A stretch of 64,000 nucleotides of DNA from Archangium violaceum (GCF_016859125.1 NZ_CP069338.1:10419501-10483500); one strand, 5' to 3'; shown: positions 8,143 to 17,260, counted from the first letter of the stretch. Numbers and translations are program-made. The notes: generated by a model from the letters alone, not told the origin.

Positions 8143-8568
8143 TCAAGAACCCCGCGAAACGCGAAATCCCCTGAATTCTCCACGTTCCCACCAGAAAATT
8201 CTCGTATCCCTGACACACCCGGAGTGGACAGCCATCACGAGGTAGGAAACGCCGGGAAGCAGCGGATGTCCGTCCGGTGCCGCCTGATGGCGGTCCTCGT
8301 CGGAGAAATCCGCACTGCTGTCCACATGCGAGTGGAACACACACGCCACGTGCTCGCCGCGGGATTCGGCCTCCAGCAGGACGGCGAGCCACTCGCGCGG
8401 CTCGAAGGCGTAGGCGGTCCTGGGCGTGGCATGAGCGTTGCCCAAGGGGCGGACCCGCCAGGGGCCCTCCCGTCCCGCGCGCAGCAGCACCCCACAGCCT
8501 TCCCGCGGATAGGACGACTCCAGGTGTCGGGCGACCTCCGAGAGATCTTCTGGCAGCGCGGGGCTCAC
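8143..8568 (-). CDS. mec: JAMM/MPN metalloprotease, Mec+-like
   Basis: This 141-residue zinc metalloprotease has a complete JAMM site: Glu23, then His79-x-His81, Ser89 and Asp92 in FHSHVDSSADFSDED (H-x-H-x7-S-x2-D). In Mycobacterium, Mec+ cleaves newly made cysteine from the CysO carrier. Size, motif and the carrier gene 8 bases upstream fit that role. The start is GTG at 8568 with a G-rich ribosome site. It is likely co-transcribed with the carrier gene. Removal of another adduct from the carrier is the main alternative. Confidence 0.85.
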   Translation of the reverse strand: MSPALPEDLSEVARHLESSYPREGCGVLLRAGREGPWRVRPLGNAHATPRTAYAFEPREWLAVLLEAESRGEHVACVFHSHVDSSADFSDEDRHQAAPDGHPLLPGVSYLVMAVHSGCVRDTRIFWWERGEFRGFRVSRGS

Positions 8569-8576
8569 CCGTGCCC

Positions 8577-8849
8577 CTACCCTCCGGCGATGGCGGGGAT
8601 CAGGGTGATGCGGTCTCCGTCCGCCACCGGCGTGGCCAGCTCCCCGAGGAACCGGATGTCCTCGTCATTGAGGAACACGTTGACGTAGCGCCGCACCGCG
8701 CCCTTGTCGTCGAGCACGCGCGCGCCGATCCCCGGGTGCGCCTTCTCCAGGTTGATCAGCACCTCGCCCACCGTGGCGCCCGCGACGCGGACCTCGCCCT
8801 TGTTCCCCGTGAAGCTCCTCAGGGACGTGGGAATTCGAACCGTGGCCAT
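8577..8849 (-). CDS. cysO: CysO-like sulfur-carrier protein (MoaD/ThiS fold)
   Basis: A 90-residue beta-grasp protein ending in Ala-Gly-Gly, the C-terminus that is activated to a thiocarboxylate. Segments VRIPTSLRSFTG, RRYVNVFLNDEDIRF, LATPVADGDRITLIPAIAGG match remembered mycobacterial CysO closely along the whole length. CysO donates sulfide to O-phosphoserine through CysM, and Mec+ then releases cysteine. Neither a CysM nor an activating MoeB-like adenylyltransferase gene is in the window. First gene of a two-gene unit with the JAMM protease. Confidence 0.88.
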   Translation of the reverse strand: MATVRIPTSLRSFTGNKGEVRVAGATVGEVLINLEKAHPGIGARVLDDKGAVRRYVNVFLNDEDIRFLGELATPVADGDRITLIPAIAGG

Positions 8850-9005
8850 GGCACGTGACCCTCGCCGAGCCCCCGTTGGCCGTCAACCCGGCCCGGCGAA
8901 AAGCCGCACGCCGCCCACACCGACCGAATATCTTCCCGCCCCGCTCCGTCGTCCCTCACACCCGCGCACCCGCTCCGGAGCCCCTACCCTTCCCCCTGAG
9001 GACCC

Positions 9006-9425
9006 ATGAGACACGCGCTCGCATTGATCACCTTCGCCCTCCTGGCCACCGGTTGCCCCAAGAAGACCGGGGAGAGCCCCAACCCGCCGGCGGACAACCC
9101 CTCCTACCGTGATGCCGGACAGACCGGCTCGACCGGGGCCGCCCTCTCCGGCGCAACGCCCACCAACCCGGGCACCGCCGACTCGGGCACCGCCGACTCG
9201 GGCACCCAGGCCCAGGGCGGCAACCGCGCGGCGGTGGAGGCCTGCGTGGACCGCTGGCTCCAGGAGCGCAAGCTCGACACCTACGGCCACCCCGAGGGCA
9301 CCATGTACGCGGGCGGCACCCCGCTCTTCAACGAGGCCACCGGCGAGAGCCGCGACCGGCTCGAGTACGTCTTCTCGCGTCAGCCCGAGGCCCGCAAGGC
9401 CTGCGCCGACAAGAGCGCCCAATAG
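9006..9425 (+). CDS. Small lipoprotein, function unknown
   Basis: A 139-residue protein with lipoprotein signal MRHALALITFALLATGC (lipobox LATGC). A low-complexity spacer follows, including a short GTADS-type repeat (about 57-67), and then a small C-terminal domain with one Cys pair (EACVDRW and RKACADK). ATG 9006 follows GAGGACCC. It diverges from cysO across a 156-bp gap. No family was recognised. Confidence 0.7.
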   Translation: MRHALALITFALLATGCPKKTGESPNPPADNPSYRDAGQTGSTGAALSGATPTNPGTADSGTADSGTQAQGGNRAAVEACVDRWLQERKLDTYGHPEGTMYAGGTPLFNEATGESRDRLEYVFSRQPEARKACADKSAQ

Positions 9426-9524
9426 TCCCTCCCCCTCGCCGCCCCCCGCGACCAGGGGGGCAGGCGTCCCGCCAGAGGATGGGATTCCCGAAAACCCGGC
9501 AGGTCCCTTAAGCTCGCCGGCCAG

Positions 9525-10805
9525 ATGGAACCCGCCCTCTCGCTCGACGAAGACAATCCCGACTCGCACCGGCGCGCCCGCGTGCGCCAGGTGCTCGAGC
9601 GACGCAAGCTGACCGACAGCGTCTCCGCCGAGCAGGCCGCCGCCTCCTGGGAGCAGGATCGCTTCGTGGCCCGTGCCCGCGCCCTCTTCTACGCGCGGCT
9701 CATGTTCCTCACCCTGGGCCTGCTCATCCTCGCCGTCCCCCGGTGGTCCCTCTACTTCGGCTTCCAGGGCACCCTCGCCTTCGCCGGCTACTTCACGATG
9801 CTGCTCTACAGCGTCGCGAACTTCCTGGTGATCGATCATCCCAAGGCCGGCCGGTGGGTGACCTACATCACCCTGTGCCTCGACCTGACCATCGTGGTGG
9901 TGCTCATCAACAAGCCCCAGGTCGGCGGAGGTCTGCAGAGCCCGCTGCTCGGCACGCAGCTGCTCTTCACCGCCCTGTTCGCCATCCTCTTCCCCAAGCC
10001 GCTGGCGATCCTCCCCTCCATGCTGACGCTGCCCATCACCGCGCGGCTGGATCTGCTCCTGGAGCGCGAGGTCACCGCCGTCGAGGTGCTCACCCTGCTG
10101 TGGTACTCGGCGCTCAACTTCATCATCATCTACGTGCTGGTGTACCTGAACGAGCGCGAGGCCACCGCCCACCGTGAGGTGGTGGAGCTGCAGGGTGACC
10201 TCAAGGAGATCGCCGTGGTGGAGGAGCGCAACCGGCTGGCGCGGGAGATCCACGATGGCCTGGGCGCCTCGCTCTCCTCGATGATCATCCAGGCCGAGTA
10301 CCTCCTGGGCATGGCGAAGGACGACTCCCTGCGCGCGGAGATCCAGGAGCTCAAGAGCACCGCCGAGGAGTCCATCGAGGAGCTGCGCCGCAACCTGCAG
10401 ATGATGCGCGAGGACTTCGAGCTCACCCAGGGGCTCGAGGACTACGTGAAGACGTTCCACGAGCGCACCCAGGTGGACATCCGCTTCGAGCGCAGCGGCC
10501 TGCCCCAGAAGCTGTCCCCGGACGCCCAGCTCGCCCTCTTCCGCATCCTCCAGGAGAGCCTCTCCAACGCCGTCAAGCACGCCGCCCCCCGGCAGGTGCG
10601 GGTGAAGCTCGACTACGATCAGGACCGGGTGCACCTCAGCGTCAACGACGACGGCAAGGGATTCGATCCGCGGCAGACTCCCCGCGGCCATTACGGCCTG
10701 CTCAACATGCGCGAGCGGGCCATGAAGCTCGGCGGCACCCTCATCGTGGACTCGGCGCCGGGTAACGGCACCCGCGTCTCCTTCTCCCTCCCCTCCAGCC
10801 CATGA
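9525..10805 (+). CDS. Membrane sensor histidine kinase, NarL/DegS type
   Basis: This 426-residue kinase has a cytoplasmic N-terminus, about six membrane helices between residues 55 and 205, and then a HisKA_3 dimerisation domain with the phospho-histidine in AREIHDGLG (about 241). A HATPase domain with N box SLSNAVKHAA (about 345) and G box DDGKGFD follows. There is no PAS or periplasmic sensor domain, so the signal is probably sensed by the membrane part. It overlaps the response regulator start by four bases, which supports a cognate pair. Confidence 0.9.
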   Translation: MEPALSLDEDNPDSHRRARVRQVLERRKLTDSVSAEQAAASWEQDRFVARARALFYARLMFLTLGLLILAVPRWSLYFGFQGTLAFAGYFTMLLYSVANFLVIDHPKAGRWVTYITLCLDLTIVVVLINKPQVGGGLQSPLLGTQLLFTALFAILFPKPLAILPSMLTLPITARLDLLLEREVTAVEVLTLLWYSALNFIIIYVLVYLNEREATAHREVVELQGDLKEIAVVEERNRLAREIHDGLGASLSSMIIQAEYLLGMAKDDSLRAEIQELKSTAEESIEELRRNLQMMREDFELTQGLEDYVKTFHERTQVDIRFERSGLPQKLSPDAQLALFRILQESLSNAVKHAAPRQVRVKLDYDQDRVHLSVNDDGKGFDPRQTPRGHYGLLNMRERAMKLGGTLIVDSAPGNGTRVSFSLPSSP

Positions 10806-11536
10806 CCGAAGAGCTCGCGTCCTCCCCCATCCGCGTCTTCGTCGTCGAGGACCAGACGCGCATCCTCAAGAACCAGCTCCGCCTGCTCGAGAACCACCAG
10901 GACATCGAGATCGTCGGCACCGCGCTGTCCGGCGAGGCCGCGCTCGAGGAGGTGGCCCGGGCCACCCCGGACGTGCTCCTGCTGGACCTGGGCCTGCCGC
11001 GCATGAGTGGCATCGACGTCACCCGCCACGTCAAGGCACAGTGGCCCCAGGTGGAGATCCTCATCTTCACCATCTTCGACGAGGAGGACAAAGTCCTCGA
11101 GGCGGTGAAGGCCGGCGCCTCGGGCTACCTGCTCAAGGGCACGCCCGCGGACAAGATCATCGAGGCCATCAAGGAGGTGCGCGCCGGCGGCACCGTCATC
11201 CAGCCCAGCCTGGCGCGCCGGCTGCTGCGCCACTTCCGCGTGGAGCCAGATCCCAGCCCCGTGCCCACCGAGCCCCTGCCCCCGGCTCCCGCAACTCCCG
11301 AGCCGCCACCCACCGCCGCGGCCGACGAGCCCCCGAGCAAGCCGCTGTCCAACCGCGAGACGGAGCTGCTCCAGCTCATCGCCAAGGGCGTGTCCAACAG
11401 CGAGGCGGCCCGGCTGCTCAACCTCTCCAAGGCCACCATCCGCACCCACCTCGAGCACATCTACCGCAAGCTCGAGGTCACCAACCGCGTGGAGGCCGTC
11501 ACGGAGGGCATCCGCAAGGGCCTCATCTCGGTGTGA
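10802..11536 (+). CDS. NarL/LuxR-family response regulator
   Basis: A 244-residue regulator with a receiver domain (phospho-acceptor Asp in LLLDLGLPRMSG, about 62; Lys in GYLLKGTPADK). A long Pro/Ala linker (about 145-180) leads to a LuxR-type helix-turn-helix (SNRETELLQLIAKG through THLEHIYRKL). ATG overlaps the kinase stop as ATGA, indicating translational coupling. Targets are unknown; the neighbouring minus-strand envelope protein gene is convergent. Confidence 0.9.
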   Translation: MTEELASSPIRVFVVEDQTRILKNQLRLLENHQDIEIVGTALSGEAALEEVARATPDVLLLDLGLPRMSGIDVTRHVKAQWPQVEILIFTIFDEEDKVLEAVKAGASGYLLKGTPADKIIEAIKEVRAGGTVIQPSLARRLLRHFRVEPDPSPVPTEPLPPAPATPEPPPTAAADEPPSKPLSNRETELLQLIAKGVSNSEAARLLNLSKATIRTHLEHIYRKLEVTNRVEAVTEGIRKGLISV

Positions 11537-11548
11537 GGCGCCCGGACC

Positions 11549-13183
11549 TCACCAGGAGGCGGTGACGCCCGCGAGGATGCTGGAGAAGGTGTCCTCGGCC
11601 ACGCCTCCGGCCGTCCAGCCGCGCCGGGTGCCCTGCCCCTCGAAGCGATCCACGTAGTGCTCCAGCCGGAAGCGCGCGGAGAAGCCGAAGGGGCCCCAGA
11701 TGTCGCCCGCCAGGCCCAGCTCCGCCGCCCAGCCGAGGGTCGACACCGACGTGCCGTAGTCGCGCACCTCCGCGACGAGCGAGCCGTCCTCATCACCGCC
11801 CAGCGAATGCCCGGGGGTCGGCAGGAGGAAGAACTGGCCCGAGCCCACGATGCGCACCGAGCGCATCAGCGGCACCGACGCGTCCAGCGCCACCACCGGG
11901 TAGAAACGGTGCGTCACCGGCAGCGGCGACTCCACCGCCTCGTCCACGTCGAACTCCCGGCCGTGCGCCCCCAGCCGCAACCCCGCGTAGCCCCACTGCG
12001 GCGCCCCCTGATTCCCCAGGTCGAAGAAGTAGCGGTACGCGAGCATGGCCTCGTAGTCCGTGTCCGTCGCGTACACCTCGCGCTCGGGCGTCGAGCCGAC
12101 GGGCGTCGACACCGTCACCGTCGTCCGCGCGAAGCCGCGATGGTAGCCCAGCGTGAGCCCCACGCCGCGCAGCAGCGACGGCCAGTGCGACAGGGGGAAC
12201 ACCTCCGCCTCCACCGCCAGCCCCGCGTACGGCGCGTTCGAGTTGAAGTCCGCGATGTCCCCCACCTGCTGCTCCTCGGGCAGCGCGTCGTACGCCGCGC
12301 ACGACGCCACTCCCGGCCGCGCGCAGTACCTGCGCCACGTCACCGCCGCCCCGAGCAACACCCGCGCCCTCGGCGGGAACAGGCCCCGGGCCGACGTCCC
12401 CTCCTCCGGGGCCTGGGCATCCTCGGCCAGGGGGAAACCTCCACCGCTGCCCGCGAACTCCGGGGTGTAGGTGTGCGATTCGTCGTCCAGTTCCACCCAC
12501 CTGGCGGCGAGCTTCGTCCCGGAGGCGCTCGGCGCCCGGGGTAGCGGCTCCTCGGCGACCGGCGCCGGCTTCTCCTTCGACGCCTGGGGCACCGGCTCCG
12601 CCCGGGCCACCACGGGAGGCTCGGGGGCCGGCTGCACCACCTGGGGCGCGGGTGATGGCTCGGGCGGGGCCTTCGCCACGGGCTCGGGCGGCGTGGGCGG
12701 TAGCTCGGGCGGGGGCGGGGCCCGCTTCGCCGCCTTCATCGCCTCGGCCACGGCCAGGGCGAGCTTCTTCGCCGCCTGGGGCGGGAGCAGCCCCTTCTTG
12801 AGCGGGTAGCGCCCGGACCACAGCTCCCGGCCATCCCTCGCGACGAGGCGGGCATTGAAGGAGTCACGCACCACCGAGCCCGTGAGGACGGCATCCACCT
12901 TGAGCTTCGGTGCCAGGCGGGACATCGCCTCGGGTCCCACCATGGCGGGGCCCTTCAGTCCCAGCTTCCCGGCCGCCATTCCCCACGCCGCGGGGGGCGA
13001 CACCTGCACCTTGCGCGTCTTGCGCAGCGCCGCCGTCACCTGCGCCCGAAGCCGATAGCTCTTGTCTCCCTCGAGCGTCGAGACGGCAACGCGCTCGGCG
13101 AGCGCCACCTGTGAGGTGAGCATCAGGGCCAGGGCCAATGCCGCGCCGCCCCATCGACACATCCAGCGTCCGGAGGCCTTCAT
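11549..13183 (-). CDS. Predicted outer-membrane protein with Pro-rich linker
   Basis: A 544-residue exported protein with a signal peptide (about 1-29, cleavage near QVALA). The first domain (about 30-150) has an alpha/beta pattern like proteins that assess variable lipoprotein-type folds. A Pro/Ala/Glu linker follows (about 155-215), then a 300-residue region of alternating aromatic strands ending in AGVTASW, consistent with an outer-membrane barrel. No characterised family was recognised. Similar modular proteins are common in myxobacteria. Confidence 0.65.
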   Translation of the reverse strand: MKASGRWMCRWGGAALALALMLTSQVALAERVAVSTLEGDKSYRLRAQVTAALRKTRKVQVSPPAAWGMAAGKLGLKGPAMVGPEAMSRLAPKLKVDAVLTGSVVRDSFNARLVARDGRELWSGRYPLKKGLLPPQAAKKLALAVAEAMKAAKRAPPPPELPPTPPEPVAKAPPEPSPAPQVVQPAPEPPVVARAEPVPQASKEKPAPVAEEPLPRAPSASGTKLAARWVELDDESHTYTPEFAGSGGGFPLAEDAQAPEEGTSARGLFPPRARVLLGAAVTWRRYCARPGVASCAAYDALPEEQQVGDIADFNSNAPYAGLAVEAEVFPLSHWPSLLRGVGLTLGYHRGFARTTVTVSTPVGSTPEREVYATDTDYEAMLAYRYFFDLGNQGAPQWGYAGLRLGAHGREFDVDEAVESPLPVTHRFYPVVALDASVPLMRSVRIVGSGQFFLLPTPGHSLGGDEDGSLVAEVRDYGTSVSTLGWAAELGLAGDIWGPFGFSARFRLEHYVDRFEGQGTRRGWTAGGVAEDTFSSILAGVTASW

Positions 13184-13239
13184 GGATGCCCGGCAGCCTC
13201 ACCCAGCGCGCGGGCCCTTGTCCAGACTCGAGAGCGTCG

Positions 13240-14391
13240 TCAGCCCTCGACCACCGAGGGCGTGGGCCCGACCACCGACTGCTGCGCGACCACGGGCGCG
13301 GGGACCGACAGGGACGAGGGTTCGGACCCAGGCATCAGCACCACGGGCTGGAGCTTCAGGAAGTCGCGGCGGTAGATGCGCACCATGGCCATGAAGAGGG
13401 ACGCGATGAGCGGCCCCACCAGCAGCCCCATCATCCCGAACACCGCCAGCCCGCCGAACATGGACAGGAAGACGAGCAGCGGGTGGAGCGTCATCCTCGA
13501 GCCGCACAGCTTCGGCCGGATGACGTTGTCGATGCTGCCCACCACGAAGGCCCCCCAGGCCAGCAGGAAGACGCCCTCGTTCACCTTGCCGGCCAGCAGC
13601 AGCACCACGCCAATGGGCCCCCAGACGAGCGCCGTGCCCCCCACCGGCACCATCGCCACCAGCACCATGGCCGCGCCCCACACCCCCGCGTGCGGCACCT
13701 TCGCCAGCATCAGCCCCACCATCCCCAGCGTCCCCTGCACCAGCGCGGTGATGGTGTTGCCGTAGATGATGGCGTGCGCCACGTCGGTGAACTCCTGCGC
13801 GAACGCCTGGATGTAGCGCTTGTCCAGCGGGATGAGCTGCGTGGCCTCGGTCCACAGGCGGCGGCCATCCAGGAAGAAGTAGTACATGGCCACCATCATC
13901 AGGAACAAATCGATGATCAGCGCCGTGCCGGCCCCCAGCAACCCGCTGAGCACCGAGGCCCCGCTGGCCATGGCCCCCACCAGCGCCTGCTCCGTCTGCG
14001 ATCCCTCCAGGTTCGCCGGCACGTAGCGCCGCAGCCCGCGCGGCAGGTTCGTGGCGAGCAGCTGCCGCAGATCCACCCGGTCGAGCAGCTCCTGGCCGTG
14101 CTCCATCATCCCCAACACCTCGCGCACCACCAGCCACCCCACCACCGACAGGGGCACCAGGATGAGCAGGAAGATGGCCAGCGTGGACAGGCCCGCGCAC
14201 AGCGACGGCCAGGCCCTCAGCCGGGTGCGGAACAGGAGATCCTGGAGCGGCAGGAACAGCACCACCAGGAAGCCTCCCAGCAGCACCGGCATCAGGAACG
14301 GAAGAAGAATCCTCGAGAAGAGGATCAACGCCAGGGCGAACAGCCCGGCGAAGATAAGATTGGACCACCGCTTGGTGTCGAAACCCGTCAC
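13240..14391 (-). CDS. AI-2E family (PerM/TqsA-like) membrane transporter
   Basis: This 383-residue protein has the AI-2E transporter layout. Paired helices lie near the N-terminus (LIFAGLFALALILF, LLGGFLVVLFLPL), followed by a soluble helical region. The C-terminal helices contain the signature-like YGNTITALVQG, PVGGTALVW and GSIDNVIRPKL motifs. Transported substrates vary in this family and cannot be predicted. Start GTG 14391 is preferred; GTG 14454 would add a Trp/Gly-rich stretch and has a GAGGAA site only two bases away, so the start is uncertain. Confidence 0.85.
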   Translation of the reverse strand: MTGFDTKRWSNLIFAGLFALALILFSRILLPFLMPVLLGGFLVVLFLPLQDLLFRTRLRAWPSLCAGLSTLAIFLLILVPLSVVGWLVVREVLGMMEHGQELLDRVDLRQLLATNLPRGLRRYVPANLEGSQTEQALVGAMASGASVLSGLLGAGTALIIDLFLMMVAMYYFFLDGRRLWTEATQLIPLDKRYIQAFAQEFTDVAHAIIYGNTITALVQGTLGMVGLMLAKVPHAGVWGAAMVLVAMVPVGGTALVWGPIGVVLLLAGKVNEGVFLLAWGAFVVGSIDNVIRPKLCGSRMTLHPLLVFLSMFGGLAVFGMMGLLVGPLIASLFMAMVRIYRRDFLKLQPVVLMPGSEPSSLSVPAPVVAQQSVVGPTPSVVEG

Positions 14392-14498
14392 GCCCCCACC
14401 CCCACCCCACCACCACACGCCCGCCCAGGACGTGACAAAACGTAGGAACGTCACTTCCTCACGGGAAGTCCGCGCACTCTCTCCCAGGTAGATGATCC

Positions 14499-14996
14499 AT
14501 GACTTCTGGACGCTTCCGGTTCCCCACCTTCTCCCTCATCACAATGGGAACCCTGACCCTGACCGCCTCCGCCTGTGGCGGCGGCTTTTCACCCGGGTGC
14601 TCCCAGTGCGCCCCCATCGAGGGCCGCTACACCCTGGAGCTCGAGCAGGGAACGACTCCCGCTTCCTGCGGTGGGGTGACGGTGGAGTTGCCCGAGGGGC
14701 CTCTGGAGGTGAGCCGTCAGGACAGCGACGTGACCGCCGCGCTGGACGGGCTGACGCTCCGCGGCACGCTCTACCCGACAAATGACTTCAACCTGATCGG
14801 CTTCCGCTCCGTCCAGACGGATGGAGGCACCAGCGGGCCCGAGTCGGCGAGCCTCTCCGGCAGCTACGTCCCGGCGGTCGGCGACGGCGGCGTGCCCAGA
14901 CTGGTGGGGGACTGGCAGGGGAACTTCTCGAGCACATCGTCCGGGACCACCCGGCGATGCTCGGTGACCCGCCCCTTCACGGCGACCCGCCAGTAG
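14499..14996 (+). CDS. Small Cys-rich lipoprotein, function unknown
   Basis: A 165-residue protein with a long N-terminus and signal segment ending in the lipobox-like TASAC (about 22-26). Further cysteines lie in GCSQC, TPASCGG and RRCSVT. The rest is Ser/Gly/Thr-rich and strand-like. It is divergent from the AI-2E transporter gene. No family was recognised. Confidence 0.6.
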   Translation: MTSGRFRFPTFSLITMGTLTLTASACGGGFSPGCSQCAPIEGRYTLELEQGTTPASCGGVTVELPEGPLEVSRQDSDVTAALDGLTLRGTLYPTNDFNLIGFRSVQTDGGTSGPESASLSGSYVPAVGDGGVPRLVGDWQGNFSSTSSGTTRRCSVTRPFTATRQ

Positions 14997-15047
14997 GCAG
15001 GCGGGCGTGCTCCGGCGGAGCGGGTCCGACGAGGCAAGCAGCGAGAA

Positions 15048-15158
15048 CTACTTCTTCTCGCCCTCGGCCGCCTTCGCCGCCTTGCGCTTGAACTGGCGCT
15101 TCCACTTCTGACGGATCTTGTGCTGAACGCGGCGGTGCTTGCTCTTGCTACGGGCCAT
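15048..15158 (-). CDS. 36-residue very basic protein
   Basis: ATG 15158 is preceded by AGGAG seven bases away, and the frame encodes MARSKSKHRRVQHKIRQ followed by a Lys/Arg/Ala-rich helix. About half the residues are Lys, Arg or His. The strong ribosome site and compact basic make-up suggest a real nucleic-acid- or ribosome-associated micro-protein, and I have a vague memory of similar short proteins in other myxobacteria. It lies 40 bases after the peptidase gene on the same strand. Confidence 0.6.
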   Translation of the reverse strand: MARSKSKHRRVQHKIRQKWKRQFKRKAAKAAEGEKK

Positions 15159-15198
15159 GGAGGTGTCTCCTGATGCAGGTAGGACAGACGAAAGGCGC

Positions 15199-16533
15199 CT
15201 AAGTACCAGAACTTCCCCCGGAAGAGGAGTCCTCGATGTCATCCGGGGCGGGACGTGTGGGGTAAGGGATGCCTTCCGCCCCCCGGACCTCGGTGGGGAG
15301 CACCTTCCCGGCCGTCACCTCGCCCTCCTTGTCCACGTCCGCCGGCTTGTCCAGGGCCACCGGTGCGCTCGTCTGCTGGGGGCGCTTCTTCACCGAGGCG
15401 AAGATGGGCCGGCAGGCCTGCACGAAGCGCCGCACCTCGTCCAACGGCAGCGCCGGGACGACGTTGTCGTTCACCCCCTTCATGGAGGTGGCCATGCACA
15501 TGGCGTTGAGGATGGCCTCCTCGGTGGCCTCCATCACCGCCTCGTAGAGAGGATCCAGGCGCTGATCCAGGAGGATCTTCAGCTTGTAGACCATCTTCTG
15601 GGTGCGCCGCGGGATGATGTTGGCGGTGGAGAAGCCCACGACGATCTCCCCCGAGCCGTGCGCCGCGTAGCTGCCCACCCGGCCGATGCCCAGCGCCACG
15701 CGCTTGCACAGGCGGTTGATCTGATGGCTGAGCAACGGTGCGTCCGTGGCCACCACCGCGATGATGGAGCCGTACGTCTGCCCGCGCCGGGGCGAGCCCT
15801 TGAACTTCTCCGCGAGCACCTCGCCCACCGGCAGGCCGCCCACGCGCAGGTTGTGCATCTTCCCGAAGTTGGACATCACCAGCACGCCCAGGGTGTAGCC
15901 GCCCAGGGCCTCGGGGAGCTTGCGCGAGGAGGTGCCAATGCCCCCCTTGAAGTCGCACGTCACCATGCCCGTGCCGCCCCCCACGTTGCCCTCGGCCACC
16001 GGGCCGTCCGAGGCATTGCGGATGGCCTCGAAGACGTGCTCGGCGCGCACGTGCCGGCCGGCGATGTCGTTGAGGTAACTGTCGTCGCACTCGCCGACGA
16101 TGGGGATGATGACGTCGTGCTCGTCGCCGATGCCCGGATACTTCTCCACCATGTGGCGGGCCACCGCGTCGGACACCGCGCCCACGGACATGGTGTTGGT
16201 GAGGAGCATGGGCGTCTCCACCAGGCCCCACTCCATGAGCTGCGTCATGCCGGCCACCTCGCCGGCCCCGTTGAGCACGAAGCCTCCGCCGTTCATGCGC
16301 TCCATGAAGATGTTGCCCCGGTTGGGCAGGATGGCGGTGACTCCGGTGCGCACGGGCCCGTGGCCGGGCCGCAGCGGCCCCTCGCCCCGGATGATGGTGC
16401 TGTGCCCGACGAGCACGCCCTCCACGTCGGTGATGGCGTTGTGCCGGCCTGGCTTGAAGCGGCCCAGTGGAATGCCGAGCTCCCGGGCTCGGACGCGCTT
16501 CTCGGTGGGCTCGGTCTCGGGTGGGTTGGCCAT
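15199..16533 (-). CDS. P1-family aminopeptidase (DmpA-type), self-processing
   Basis: This 444-residue Ntn-type hydrolase belongs to the DmpA / L-aminopeptidase-D-esterase family. These precursors cleave themselves before a serine that becomes the nucleophile. Here the site is most likely Gly255-Ser256 in QTYGSIIAVVATDAP. Other family motifs are NAITDVEGVLVGH near the N-terminus, TNTMSVGAVSDAV and GVLVMSNFG. The C-terminal 70 residues (Pro, Asp and Ser-rich) extend beyond the catalytic fold. There is no signal peptide, so it is probably cytoplasmic. Confidence 0.9.
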   Translation of the reverse strand: MANPPETEPTEKRVRARELGIPLGRFKPGRHNAITDVEGVLVGHSTIIRGEGPLRPGHGPVRTGVTAILPNRGNIFMERMNGGGFVLNGAGEVAGMTQLMEWGLVETPMLLTNTMSVGAVSDAVARHMVEKYPGIGDEHDVIIPIVGECDDSYLNDIAGRHVRAEHVFEAIRNASDGPVAEGNVGGGTGMVTCDFKGGIGTSSRKLPEALGGYTLGVLVMSNFGKMHNLRVGGLPVGEVLAEKFKGSPRRGQTYGSIIAVVATDAPLLSHQINRLCKRVALGIGRVGSYAAHGSGEIVVGFSTANIIPRRTQKMVYKLKILLDQRLDPLYEAVMEATEEAILNAMCMATSMKGVNDNVVPALPLDEVRRFVQACRPIFASVKKRPQQTSAPVALDKPADVDKEGEVTAGKVLPTEVRGAEGIPYPTRPAPDDIEDSSSGGSSGT

Positions 16534-16565
16534 GGGTGCTCAAACTAGCCGAGACTCACCTCCGG

Positions 16566-17213
16566 TCAATCGCTCGTTGCGCGCACCAGCCCTTGCAGCA
16601 ACACACGCGTGTGCGCCTCGGCCAGCGCCTCCGCCTGCGCGACGGTGGTGACGCCCGCGAACTCCAGCTTCCGGTCCACCAGCAGCGAGCCCAGCCCGTG
16701 CACCAGGGACCAGCACGTCAGCGCGAGCACCGGGGGCTCGCCCTCGCGGAACACGCCGGCCCGCAGGCCCTCGGTGATGGAGTCCACCAGCAGACCGAAT
16801 GCATCGGTGTCCCCACCGGGCGGGCCCAACTGCGGCGGCTGGGTGAAGTGCGGGCCGAACATCACCCGGAAGTGCGAGGGGTGCTCCATGGCGAAGAGCA
16901 CATAGGCCACGCCGCAGGCGCGCAGCCGCCCCTCGGGTGTCGTCTCCCGGGCCATGCGCTCCTTCATCCGGGCCGTCATGACGCGGAAGCCCTCCTCGGC
17001 CACCGCCACCAGCAGCGCCTCCTTGTCCGCGAAATGACGGTACGGCGCCGCGTGCGTCACCCCGGCCCGCCGGGCCACCTCGCGCAGGGACAGGGCCCCG
17101 AAGCCCTCCTCGGAGATGAGCGCCAGCGAGGCGTCCAACAGCGCCCGGCGCAGATCGCCATGGTGGTAGTGCGGCTTGTCCGCCGTCTTCTTCCGGGTAC
17201 CTCGGGTGGCCAT
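16566..17213 (-). CDS. TetR/AcrR-family repressor (WHG-type C-domain)
   Basis: This 215-residue regulator has an N-terminal helix-turn-helix (LREVARRAGVTHAAPYRHFADKEALL, in parts) and a C-terminal ligand domain of the WHG type with HPSHFRVMFGP. ATG 17213 is preferred because GGAGG lies five bases upstream. It diverges from the carotenoid oxygenase gene; two overlapping palindromes in the shared region are its probable operators. Confidence 0.9.
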   Translation of the reverse strand: MATRGTRKKTADKPHYHHGDLRRALLDASLALISEEGFGALSLREVARRAGVTHAAPYRHFADKEALLVAVAEEGFRVMTARMKERMARETTPEGRLRACGVAYVLFAMEHPSHFRVMFGPHFTQPPQLGPPGGDTDAFGLLVDSITEGLRAGVFREGEPPVLALTCWSLVHGLGSLLVDRKLEFAGVTTVAQAEALAEAHTRVLLQGLVRATSD

Positions 17214-17260
17214 GCCACCCTCCTCGCTCAACGGGCATTCGCGCGCAACATGTAATCACC

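Noticed and set aside
8033-8392. 119-codon minus-strand frame between cysC and mec
   Set aside because: It overlaps the JAMM gene in another frame and is Arg/Gly/Pro-rich without motifs; the JAMM frame has a full catalytic motif.
13199-14416. 405-codon second minus-strand frame over the AI-2E transporter gene
   Set aside because: It is a Gly/Ala/Arg-rich shadow frame; the true frame has transmembrane helices and family motifs.
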